Translations under genes and position numbers: made by a program
Notes under the pieces: generated by a model
The model's database searches: none
What the model saw: only the letters and a program-made list of their open reading frames with translations
What the model was told of the DNA's origin: nothing
In this document: positions 8,337-15,106 of the stretch, in pieces
How positions within the stretch are numbered: the stretch's first letter is position 1
Layout: each line of letters opens with the position of its first letter
Source: SVTX01 sp045602385
GTDB taxonomy: Bacteria > Bacillota > Clostridia > Oscillospirales > CAG-272
Direction: 5' to 3'
Length of the DNA: 40,799 bases
Assembly: GCA_045602385.1 (NCBI GenBank)
Contig: JAZSBL010000046.1
Coordinates: 1 to 40,799, forward strand

Positions 8337-8369
8337 CACAAAGGAGAATCCCGTGGATTCTCCTTTGTG
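8337..8369 (-). terminator. Intrinsic terminator after the cca operon
   Basis: A 15-bp stem (CACAAAGGAGAATCC and complement) around CGT, about 30 bases after the stop codon of the 176-residue gene. The inner stem repeats that of the hairpin at 7768-7789. Confidence 0.7.
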
Positions 8370-8401
8370 TTATGCGCGATAGTGCGCTATGTTGTTTAGA
8401 T

Positions 8402-8932
8402 TTAAGCTCCCCTCTCAACACCGGCCTTGATCAGCGCGGAAAGCACGTCCTCATCATAGGTCAAGAGAATCGACGCGATCTCGCCGCCGCTTGTAATTGC
8501 GACCTCAAGGCGTTTTTGCGCCGCAAACTGCGCGTCATATGTGTATCTTTCCTTCTCTTTGCGGTCGCCTGCGACCTCTTTTTTGTTTTCTTGCGTTACT
8601 ACGCGGACAAAATCAATGCATGAGGTGGAAACGTGGCAGACCTTGCGCTCACGCTTGCCCGTCGCCTCGTATATAATGAGGTCGTACACGCCATCGCTGC
8701 CCTCTGCAGCGCCCAAAGCAGACTCAATTATAACGGTGTGCCGCACAAACAGGTGCGCGGTGGCGATATATATAGAATAGGTAAAGAGCGCAACGCCCAA
8801 CGTTTGCAATATCCACGGATACGGGACATTTCCTCCGCTTGCGGCAATATACGCAACCGCGCCTCCGATAAGAGAAAGAATTGCCGATGCCTTGGCTCCT
8901 CTGTTTTTTAGTTCGATTGTTTTTTTGAACAT
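8402..8932 (-). CDS. Hypothetical membrane protein, 176 residues
   Basis: I do not recognise this protein. A short basic N-terminus (MFKKTIELKNRGAK) is followed by two hydrophobic helices, about residues 14-32 and 41-64, and a charged cytoplasmic-looking tail of about 110 residues containing KRERKVCHVSTSCIDFVRVV and a Lys/Glu-rich stretch. The start is set at the ATG at 8932, with AGGGGGTG eight bases upstream. A GTG at 8941 would overlap the cca stop as GTGA but has the ribosome site directly against it. Either way it is translationally coupled to cca and ends at the hairpin at 8337-8369. A role connected with tRNA maturation is not implied by anything in the sequence. Confidence 0.75.
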   Translation of the reverse strand: MFKKTIELKNRGAKASAILSLIGGAVAYIAASGGNVPYPWILQTLGVALFTYSIYIATAHLFVRHTVIIESALGAAEGSDGVYDLIIYEATGKRERKVCHVSTSCIDFVRVVTQENKKEVAGDRKEKERYTYDAQFAAQKRLEVAITSGGEIASILLTYDEDVLSALIKAGVERGA

Positions 8933-8937
8933 AACGC

Positions 8938-10089
8938 TCACCCCCTAAAGCTCTTTGCCAGAGTTATAAGCGTTTCCCTCTCGTTGAGCGCAGGCTCGTC
9001 TATCACTCGGTCAAGAAGATATGACATAACACCACCGATAGTTCTCGGCTCGATTCCCGCGGATATAAGGTCGGTTCCACCCACCTTGAGCGAAGCAATT
9101 GTTACACATGGGCTATTTTTAGTCTCGTTTTTTATTAATTCCGCAAGGTCGGGGCAGTTATGGAGCATTGCCGCATCATAGGCAAGCTCGCCGTACTCAA
9201 AGATCATTCTACGAGCGTTCTTCTCTGTAATTTCCGCGCAAAAAGTCTTTTTATCGCATAGCTTTTTGATGCTTTGTGACTCTGCGCGCGAGAGCTTCAA
9301 GGACGAGAGATCGTCAACACTGTCATTTTCAAAGAACAGCGCCGCCATTCTCGTTTCAAATCTTTCAGGAAGATCAAGCAGGAATCTTTTAGGCTTTTTT
9401 ATGTCCGCGTGAATATATTTGTAAAGTCCAAGCTCGAAAATAAGCTCCGATCCTACGTCTGCGCCGCTTGATTTCAGCATCTTTTTAAGTTCGACAATTT
9501 TGCGCTCAATCGATACCTTTTCAAGTCCCGAGGCGAGCTTTTTTGCCGCCATTTTGGTGTTTTCCTCAATTTTAAAGCCAAGAGTCGCCGCAAATCTCAC
9601 CGCTCGCAGAATTCTCAGCGCATCCTCATCAAATCTGCGCTCCGGATCCCCCACCGCGCGAATAATTTTATTGTTTATATCATTAATTCCGCCAAAAACG
9701 TCTATTATCTCATCTCCGCGCGCCGCCATCGCATTCACTGTAAAATCACGGCGAGCAAGATCGTCCTCTATATTTTTCGTGAAGATGACTTTGTCGGGGT
9801 GACGCGAATCGGTATAACTGCCGTCGATGCGGAAGGTAGTTATCTCGTAGGTCTCACCTTCAAGCAAGACCGTAACGGTTCCGTGCTTTAACCCTGTGGG
9901 AATCGTTCTGACGCCCTCGAGAGTGAAAATCTCTATCATTTTTTCGGGAGAGGAGTCGGTAGTCATATCCCAATCGGACGGTTCTCTGCCCATTATCGCA
10001 TCACGGACACAACCGCCGACCGCGTATGCGCGATAGCCGTGCTTGTTCATGATTTCCATGATTTTTATCACGTTTTCCGGATAATTCAT
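8938..10089 (-). CDS. cca: CCA-adding tRNA nucleotidyltransferase
   Basis: About 383 residues, a class II nucleotidyltransferase of the poly(A) polymerase/CCA family that builds or repairs the 3' CCA of tRNAs. In order: AYAVGGCVRDAIMGR (the GG and RD signature), SDWDMTT with the catalytic DxD, GLKHGTVTV, RRDFTVNAMA, RRFDEDALRILRAVRFAA and the neck-domain helix VSIERKIVELKKML. The C-terminal third is poorly conserved and shows no HD motif. The ATG at 10089 is chosen because AAAGGAG lies upstream; the seven-residue longer reading would start on that site. The next gene overlaps its end. The tRNA in this window has CCA encoded, so here the enzyme may act mainly in repair. Confidence 0.95.
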   Translation of the reverse strand: MNYPENVIKIMEIMNKHGYRAYAVGGCVRDAIMGREPSDWDMTTDSSPEKMIEIFTLEGVRTIPTGLKHGTVTVLLEGETYEITTFRIDGSYTDSRHPDKVIFTKNIEDDLARRDFTVNAMAARGDEIIDVFGGINDINNKIIRAVGDPERRFDEDALRILRAVRFAATLGFKIEENTKMAAKKLASGLEKVSIERKIVELKKMLKSSGADVGSELIFELGLYKYIHADIKKPKRFLLDLPERFETRMAALFFENDSVDDLSSLKLSRAESQSIKKLCDKKTFCAEITEKNARRMIFEYGELAYDAAMLHNCPDLAELIKNETKNSPCVTIASLKVGGTDLISAGIEPRTIGGVMSYLLDRVIDEPALNERETLITLAKSFRG

Positions 10090-10149
10090 TCTATACGCCT
10101 CTCCTTTCATAATATTCTTGTGTAAATTTAGAGCTATATTTAGCCTGTT

Positions 10150-11556
10150 TTATATAATTTCTCTCTTTTTGCCGATCTCCTCGCCGTCTTGTGGGAGCTT
10201 TGAGAGGAAGATCATCATTGCAGGTAGTGTCACGATAGCTGTTATTACGTATGCCGTGGGCTGCGCCAATTCAAGTCCCCAAAGTCCGTTGCCGTAATAT
10301 TTTTCAAACAGATAAGGCAAAAGATAGAGCATTGGAATAAAGGCAATTCCGTTTTGGAGTGCCGAGAGCAGGATCGCAGGAACACGCTTACCTATGCTTT
10401 GGAACATCATGTTTCCAACCACTGTTGCGGGTAGTACCCAAAGCACCATACAGTTGATGCGGAGCGCCTCAACGCCAATTCTTGTTACAAGCTCGGTTCC
10501 CTCCGAGTTGAATATTCCGATTATCTGCGGCGCCAGCGCATAGCAGACCGCCGAGAGCGAGCCAATAAGGAAAAGCCCGAAGAACATTGTAAAGTAGCTT
10601 CCTTTTTTAACTCTGCTATACCTCTTTGCTCCGTAATTAAACGCCGCAACAGGCTGGAAGCCCTGTCCTATGCCAAGACCGACACAGAAGACGAACTGAA
10701 CGACCTTTGAAACGTAGCCCATCGCCGCGATTGCCGCAGAGCCGTAGACCTTCGCCTGAACGTTGAGAACGCCGACCGAAATGCTTGAAAGTCCTTGACG
10801 GATAAGGCTTGGCAGACCGGTTGAAATGATGTCCCAGACAATACGCGGGCTGATAAATCCACGTGTAAATCTAAGCTTACTTTGTGTTTTGCCAAGCAAG
10901 AACGGGGTTATCAGTATAATAAGGCTTATATACTGCGATACAGCCGTTGCAATTCCGGCTCCCGCGGTGCCCATGCCGAGCCGCATAACCAAAATATAGT
11001 CAAAAAGAATATTAAGAATTCCACCCGAGGTAAGACCGACCATTGCAAGCGTCGCCTTGCCCTCGTACCTGAGCACGTTATTAAACACGCAAGAGGTTGT
11101 CATTGCGGGCGCGGCTATCAGAATATACAGCGCATAATCCTTTGCGTGCGGCAAAATATCAGGTGTACTACCCAGAAAAATCATCAAAGGCTCAAGCAGC
11201 AGAAGCCCTGTTGTCATTATCACCGTTCCACTCAAAACGGCAAGCAAAACGCTCGACGTCAGAAAATCGCCCGCCCTCTCCGAGTCCTTAGCTCCGAGCA
11301 AGCGGCTTACGTGGCTTCCCGCACCGTGACCGTACATAAATCCAAACGCCTGAAGTATCGCCATGATACTGAACACTATACTTGTCGCGCCACCGGCGCT
11401 GTTGCCGAGTGTGCTTACAAAGTAAGTGTCCGCCATATTGTAAATATTGGTGACCAGCATACTTATCGTGGTCGGGAGACCAAGCGCTAAGACGAGCCGC
11501 CAGACCGGCGTTTCGGTCATTTTTATATAGTGAGATTCACTTTTAGTCAGTGACAC
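10150..11556 (-). CDS. MATE family efflux transporter
   Basis: About 468 residues with twelve hydrophobic segments in two similar halves, the layout of Na+- or H+-driven multidrug and toxin exporters. Family features include LALGLPTTISMLVTNIYNM followed by ADTYFVSTLG in helices 1-2, GHGAGSHVSRLLGAKD after helix 2, and GIGQGFQPVAAFNYGAKRY in the second half. A GTG at 11556 is the likely start, with AGAGGA seven bases upstream; the longer reading begins at a TTG without a ribosome site. It follows the malic enzyme gene by about 50 bases and precedes cca by about 60, so it may belong to one long minus-strand transcript. The substrate cannot be inferred. Confidence 0.92.
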   Translation of the reverse strand: MSLTKSESHYIKMTETPVWRLVLALGLPTTISMLVTNIYNMADTYFVSTLGNSAGGATSIVFSIMAILQAFGFMYGHGAGSHVSRLLGAKDSERAGDFLTSSVLLAVLSGTVIMTTGLLLLEPLMIFLGSTPDILPHAKDYALYILIAAPAMTTSCVFNNVLRYEGKATLAMVGLTSGGILNILFDYILVMRLGMGTAGAGIATAVSQYISLIILITPFLLGKTQSKLRFTRGFISPRIVWDIISTGLPSLIRQGLSSISVGVLNVQAKVYGSAAIAAMGYVSKVVQFVFCVGLGIGQGFQPVAAFNYGAKRYSRVKKGSYFTMFFGLFLIGSLSAVCYALAPQIIGIFNSEGTELVTRIGVEALRINCMVLWVLPATVVGNMMFQSIGKRVPAILLSALQNGIAFIPMLYLLPYLFEKYYGNGLWGLELAQPTAYVITAIVTLPAMMIFLSKLPQDGEEIGKKREII

Positions 11557-11608
11557 TTTGTTTTCCTCTTGTTTTTTCAACTTGTGATTTGTTTATCAAC
11601 AGGTTGTT

Positions 11609-12781
11609 TTATTTTCTTGCTACACCCGTAGCTTTCGCTGCCTCAATTACCGCTTTTGCCACTATCGGCGCGACGTCTTTGTTGAGCGCGGAAGGAATGA
11701 TATTATCCTCGCAAAGCTCCTCATCAGGGATAAGAGAGGCAAGCGCGCGCGAAGTCGCAACCTTCATCTCTTCATTTATCCGGCTCGCACGGCAATCAAG
11801 CGCGCCACGGAAGATTCCGGGGAACGCAAGCACGTTGTTTATCTGATTGGGGAAATCGGAGCGTCCCGTTCCGACGATCCTCGCTCCGCCGCGCTTTGCC
11901 TCGTCGGGCATTATTTCGGGCGTGGGGTTTGCCATTGGGAAAACAATGGCGTCTTTTGCCATTGAAGCAACCATCTCTGCGGTAACAACGCCTGGTACCG
12001 AAACACCGACAAAGACATCTGCGCCCCTCATTGTTTCAGCAAGGCTTCCGTTCTCGCAGTCACGGTTCGTGATCTTCGCCATCTCTTCCTGCGCAGGGTT
12101 GTTTTCAGGCTTGCCTTCATATATCGCGCCAAATCTGTCCACCATAGTGAGATTCTTAACACCGAGATTCAGAAGATGCTTACCTATGGAAATTCCCGCC
12201 GCTCCCGCGCCGTTTATGACCACCTTTATTTCGCCGATGTCCTTTTTAACTATCTTAAGCGCATTGAGAAGTGCCGCACCGACAACAATCGCCGTTCCGT
12301 GCTGATCATCGTGGAACACGGGAATGTCGCATATTTCCTTAAGCCTGCGCTCTATCTCAAAGCAACGCGGCGCGCTTATATCCTCAAGATTGATTCCGCC
12401 AAACGAGCCTGACAAGAGATATACCGTTCTGACTATCTCGTCCACGTCTCGGCTCCTGATGCAAAGCGGAAACGCGTCAACGTCGGCAAATGTCTTAAAG
12501 AGGGCGCATTTACCCTCCATAACGGGCATTCCTGCCTCGGGACCTATATCTCCAAGACCAAGTACCGCCGTTCCGTCGGTAACGACGGCTACGAGATTAG
12601 AACGACGCGTCAGCTCGTATGATTTATCTATATCCTTTTGTATTTCAAGACAAGGCTGTGCAACACCGGGAGTGTACGCAAGTGATAAGTCCTCGCGGCT
12701 CTCTATAGGGCAACGTGTGACCACCTCGATCTTTCCTTGCCACTCGCAATGCTTTTTCAAAGATTCTTCCGCTATAGACAT
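11609..12781 (-). CDS. Malic enzyme (malate dehydrogenase, oxaloacetate-decarboxylating)
   Basis: At 390 residues this is the short bacterial form, which oxidatively decarboxylates malate to pyruvate with NAD(P)+. Visible motifs: LSLAYTPGVAQPCLEI near residue 33 with the catalytic tyrosine, TDGTAVLGLGDIGPEAGMPV followed by MEGK (catalytic lysine) near 68-91, FHDDQHGTAIV with metal-binding aspartates near 155, the nucleotide-binding VINGAGAAGISIG near 188, and VFPMANPTPEI near 285. AAGGAG precedes the ATG. It lies 14 bases after the PHP-fold gene and shares its promoter. Its product pyruvate feeds the oxidoreductase encoded at 4062-7661. Cofactor preference (NAD or NADP) is not decided by what I can see. 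Confidence 0.95.
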   Translation of the reverse strand: MSIAEESLKKHCEWQGKIEVVTRCPIESREDLSLAYTPGVAQPCLEIQKDIDKSYELTRRSNLVAVVTDGTAVLGLGDIGPEAGMPVMEGKCALFKTFADVDAFPLCIRSRDVDEIVRTVYLLSGSFGGINLEDISAPRCFEIERRLKEICDIPVFHDDQHGTAIVVGAALLNALKIVKKDIGEIKVVINGAGAAGISIGKHLLNLGVKNLTMVDRFGAIYEGKPENNPAQEEMAKITNRDCENGSLAETMRGADVFVGVSVPGVVTAEMVASMAKDAIVFPMANPTPEIMPDEAKRGGARIVGTGRSDFPNQINNVLAFPGIFRGALDCRASRINEEMKVATSRALASLIPDEELCEDNIIPSALNKDVAPIVAKAVIEAAKATGVARK

Positions 12782-12795
12782 TGTCTTTTCTCCTT

Positions 12796-13698
12796 TTACC
12801 TGTAAATATCGTCAAATCTAACAATATTGCTCCATGCGCGGTGTCCGTTCTCATCGGTCACTTCAGCCCTGACAAATCTTTCTCCATCCTTTATAAAATA
12901 ATTTGCCTCAATGAGATTTTCACCGTCGATTATCTTGCCCGGTGTCTGTCCCATATCCGAGAAGAACTCGATCTTAAGCGCGGGAGAGCAGATAACTCGC
13001 ACGCGGTCGGCGCCACGCCGCTCAATGTGAATCTGCGGACCCTCAGTAGCGTAAAATCTACCCTGACGGATCGCACGAATGATATGCGAGCTGTCCATAT
13101 CGGTAGCCTCTACCATAAGGGAGCAAATAAAATCCTCATCCTCGTAGCAGTTAACACCGTTTGATGCTACAAGAACAGGAGAGCTGCCAAGACCCGAAAG
13201 TCTGTCTACAATATTTCCCGCATATCCGTCGCAGGTCTTACCGTATTCGACCTCGGAGTTGAAAATTTCTATTCCGTCAAAGCCCTCAAGGTCAAGAAGC
13301 TCCTCGGCTCGGTTACCGTTGTGCGCAGGGTATGCAATGATCGCAATACCGTTGCGCTTTTTTATCATGTTGACGATTTCCTTAGCCTTTGCGCGCGCCG
13401 TCTTCTTCATGTTCTGCCACGCCACAGGAATCTCGGGGTCACTTGTCATACCGATTCCGAGAATGTGATAAGCCTCCTCGCCCTCGCCAAGACCTCCAAC
13501 GCTGTATTCACATCCCGACAAGAGCTTAACTCCGGAAAGCTCGCCCTCCGGGGTATATTCCCAATTTTCAGTCAGAGCTATCGCATCATAGCCATGCTCC
13601 AGATATTCCTCCGCAAGAAAGCGCGCAGGCGCATCCTTGCCCGCTTGCGTGTGAAGCGCCACTTTTATTCTTGTTTTACCTAAAATATCTACGAACAT
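12796..13698 (-). CDS. PHP-fold protein with altered metal sites
   Basis: 300 residues, recognisable as a PHP-domain protein by its layout: an N-terminal strand with KVALHTQAG, then YLEHGYDAIALTEN, a middle IAIIAYPAHNGN, GFDGIEIFNSEVEYG, a strand VLVASNGVNCYED, and a C-terminal module with GRFYATEGPQI. In active PHP phosphoesterases these places normally read HxH, TDH, AHP and DDAH. Here they read HTQ, TEN, AYP and SNGV, so most metal ligands are replaced. It is probably a non-catalytic relative or one with changed chemistry. GGAGG precedes the ATG. It is the first gene of a unit with malic enzyme, from the promoter at 13736-13764. The fold is a confident call; the function is unknown. Confidence 0.8.
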   Translation of the reverse strand: MFVDILGKTRIKVALHTQAGKDAPARFLAEEYLEHGYDAIALTENWEYTPEGELSGVKLLSGCEYSVGGLGEGEEAYHILGIGMTSDPEIPVAWQNMKKTARAKAKEIVNMIKKRNGIAIIAYPAHNGNRAEELLDLEGFDGIEIFNSEVEYGKTCDGYAGNIVDRLSGLGSSPVLVASNGVNCYEDEDFICSLMVEATDMDSSHIIRAIRQGRFYATEGPQIHIERRGADRVRVICSPALKIEFFSDMGQTPGKIIDGENLIEANYFIKDGERFVRAEVTDENGHRAWSNIVRFDDIYR

Positions 13699-13735
13699 AT
13701 CCTACCTCCAAGCGATACATATTTTCCTATTATAT

Positions 13736-13764
13736 ATTTTATCACACAGCGAGGATTAAATCAA
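13736..13764 (-). promoter_or_regulatory. Promoter of the PHP protein-malic enzyme unit
   Basis: On the minus strand TTGATT, 17 bases, TAAAAT, about 40 bases before the start codon. Confidence 0.65.
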
Positions 13765-13781
13765 GCGGTTTGATGATTTTA

Positions 13782-14411
13782 GGTAAATTTTGATTTGTCG
13801 AGGGGATGCCACGGCGGTGTCTTTTGAAAGTTTTCGCTCAAGCAGAGTTTGCATGGCAAACTCGAGCAAATCTCGCTTGCGAGTTTGCATTTTTTCTCAA
13901 AAGGCTTGGCTGAGCCGCCGAGCACGGCGGTCACTCTCCGCAGAGAGCGAAATCCCTTATCGTTCGAAAGCGCCACTGAAGGGTGAATTTCGGCTACGCC
14001 GAAAGAGGGGGGACCTTCGGTGGGGAGTACTTCGCCAAAGGCGAAGTGAGAACCGCACAAGTGGGGAGTTCCCCTTTTCTACATAAGGTTACTTTTAATC
14101 GTTCTCCGCTTTTCTTTTGGCAAAAGAGGCGCAAAATATTCGGCGTGTAGGCAAGCTTAATCAAAAACACCTTGCCGAAACCGCTCCCTGCAAGCAGGGG
14201 GTCCGAGTAACCTGTAAAAAGAAAGACGCCACATACGCCACAAGGCGAGTAGTGGGCGCCACTGCACCGCCTGTGCGGTATGTTTCGCGCCTTGCGAGGC
14301 GCGACCAACGCTCCGCGCGTTGGATGGGCGCAAGCCTTTGAAAAGGCTTGACCTAAACTTTAATGCCGCTTCGCGCTGTTGCCGTGAAGTCCCCCGATAA
14401 ATCGCAATTTG
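13782..14411. repeat. Inverted-end non-coding element, copy E3 (about 630 bp)
   Basis: Bounded by GGTAAATTTTGATTTGTCGA..GGGG on the left and by GCCGTGAAGTCCCCCGATAA.ATCGCAATTT on the right, an imperfect inverted pair. The right arm (CCAACGCTCCGCGCGTTGG, then GGCGCAAGCCTTTGAAAAGG, then CTTTAATGCCGCTTCGCGCT) is nearly identical to the right arm of E2. The core matches E2 in the opposite orientation. The left arm carries an extra stretch of nested repeats of GAGTTTGCA and GCAAACTC (13845-13890). No credible gene lies inside; the open frames seen are repeat-driven. Confidence 0.75.
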
Positions 14412-14423
14412 TTTGTATCAACA

Positions 14424-14458
14424 AAAAAGACACCGCGTTTTTTGCGGTGTCTTTTTTA
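14424..14458 (-). terminator. Intrinsic terminator of the mreC-mreD-gyrA-lipoprotein unit
   Basis: Stem AAAAAAGACACCGC with its complement around a T-rich loop, with T runs on both sides. It starts a few bases after the lipoprotein stop codon. Element E3 abuts it. Confidence 0.85.
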
Positions 14459-14461
14459 GCT

Positions 14462-15082
14462 TTAATAGGTTGGCGTATCGAGATACCAATTGCCTCTCTC
14501 AAAGACAAATCCAAGCGAAACGGTCTCCTTTTCGTTAGGCTTGTCAATCGTATAGCTCTCAATTGTGATATTGATATATTCATCACTTGACGGCTTTACT
14601 ATCTCAATGGTGGAATAGTCGTATATTCTCTCCTGAAGCTTGAAATCCACCGCCTCCCGGTTCTGGAACAACCAATCCGAGGTCTCATAAAAGCGTAGGT
14701 ACGCCGCGGCGTTGCCCGTCAAATATCCGTCAAACGCTGTTTCATATATCGCTTTGAGATATTCCTCTGAATATATCTTCTCCGCGGCGGCCTTCATATC
14801 ATCTGTACTGAGATATTCCGAATCCTCAAGCGCCCTGTTGTACGCCGTATATTGGTCATCATAATAAACACCAAGCTCGCTTGAAAGCAGGCCCTCTCGG
14901 TCGTATACCGGAATTCCTTTGCCAAAAAAGAGTGTATTTATCTCTCTTGATCCCTCAATGAGGTAGACCATTCTGTCTTTAACGTCTTCAAGCGCAGGAG
15001 CGTTCCCTGAGCATGATGCCGACGACAAGGCTACCGCTATTATAATAATTATAAGCATTGCTGCCGCAAATGTTTTTTTCAT
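14462..15082 (-). CDS. Hypothetical lipoprotein, about 206 residues
   Basis: The N-terminus is a lipoprotein-type signal: MKKTFAAAMLIIIIIAVAL, then SSASC with the cysteine near residue 25 as the probable lipidated residue (the -3 position is not the usual leucine). The exported part is about 180 residues, acidic, rich in aromatic residues and without cysteine. I cannot assign it to a family. Its ending (VSLGFVFERGNWYLDTPTY) resembles the final strands of NTF2-like or DUF4878-type folds, which is only an impression. The ATG at 15082 is preferred over a TTG two codons earlier; AAGGAG lies upstream. It follows gyrA by 24 bases and precedes the terminator, so it is probably the last gene of that transcript. 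Confidence 0.75.
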   Translation of the reverse strand: MKKTFAAAMLIIIIIAVALSSASCSGNAPALEDVKDRMVYLIEGSREINTLFFGKGIPVYDREGLLSSELGVYYDDQYTAYNRALEDSEYLSTDDMKAAAEKIYSEEYLKAIYETAFDGYLTGNAAAYLRFYETSDWLFQNREAVDFKLQERIYDYSTIEIVKPSSDEYINITIESYTIDKPNEKETVSLGFVFERGNWYLDTPTY

Positions 15083-15106
15083 GCTCAAAGGCTCTCCTTT
15101 TCTTTT

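Noticed and set aside
7744..8421. A 225-codon minus-strand open frame and several shorter plus-strand frames within element E2
   Set aside because: They run through the inverted arms and adjacent terminators, end in repeat sequence, lack ribosome sites, and have no intact equivalent in E3.
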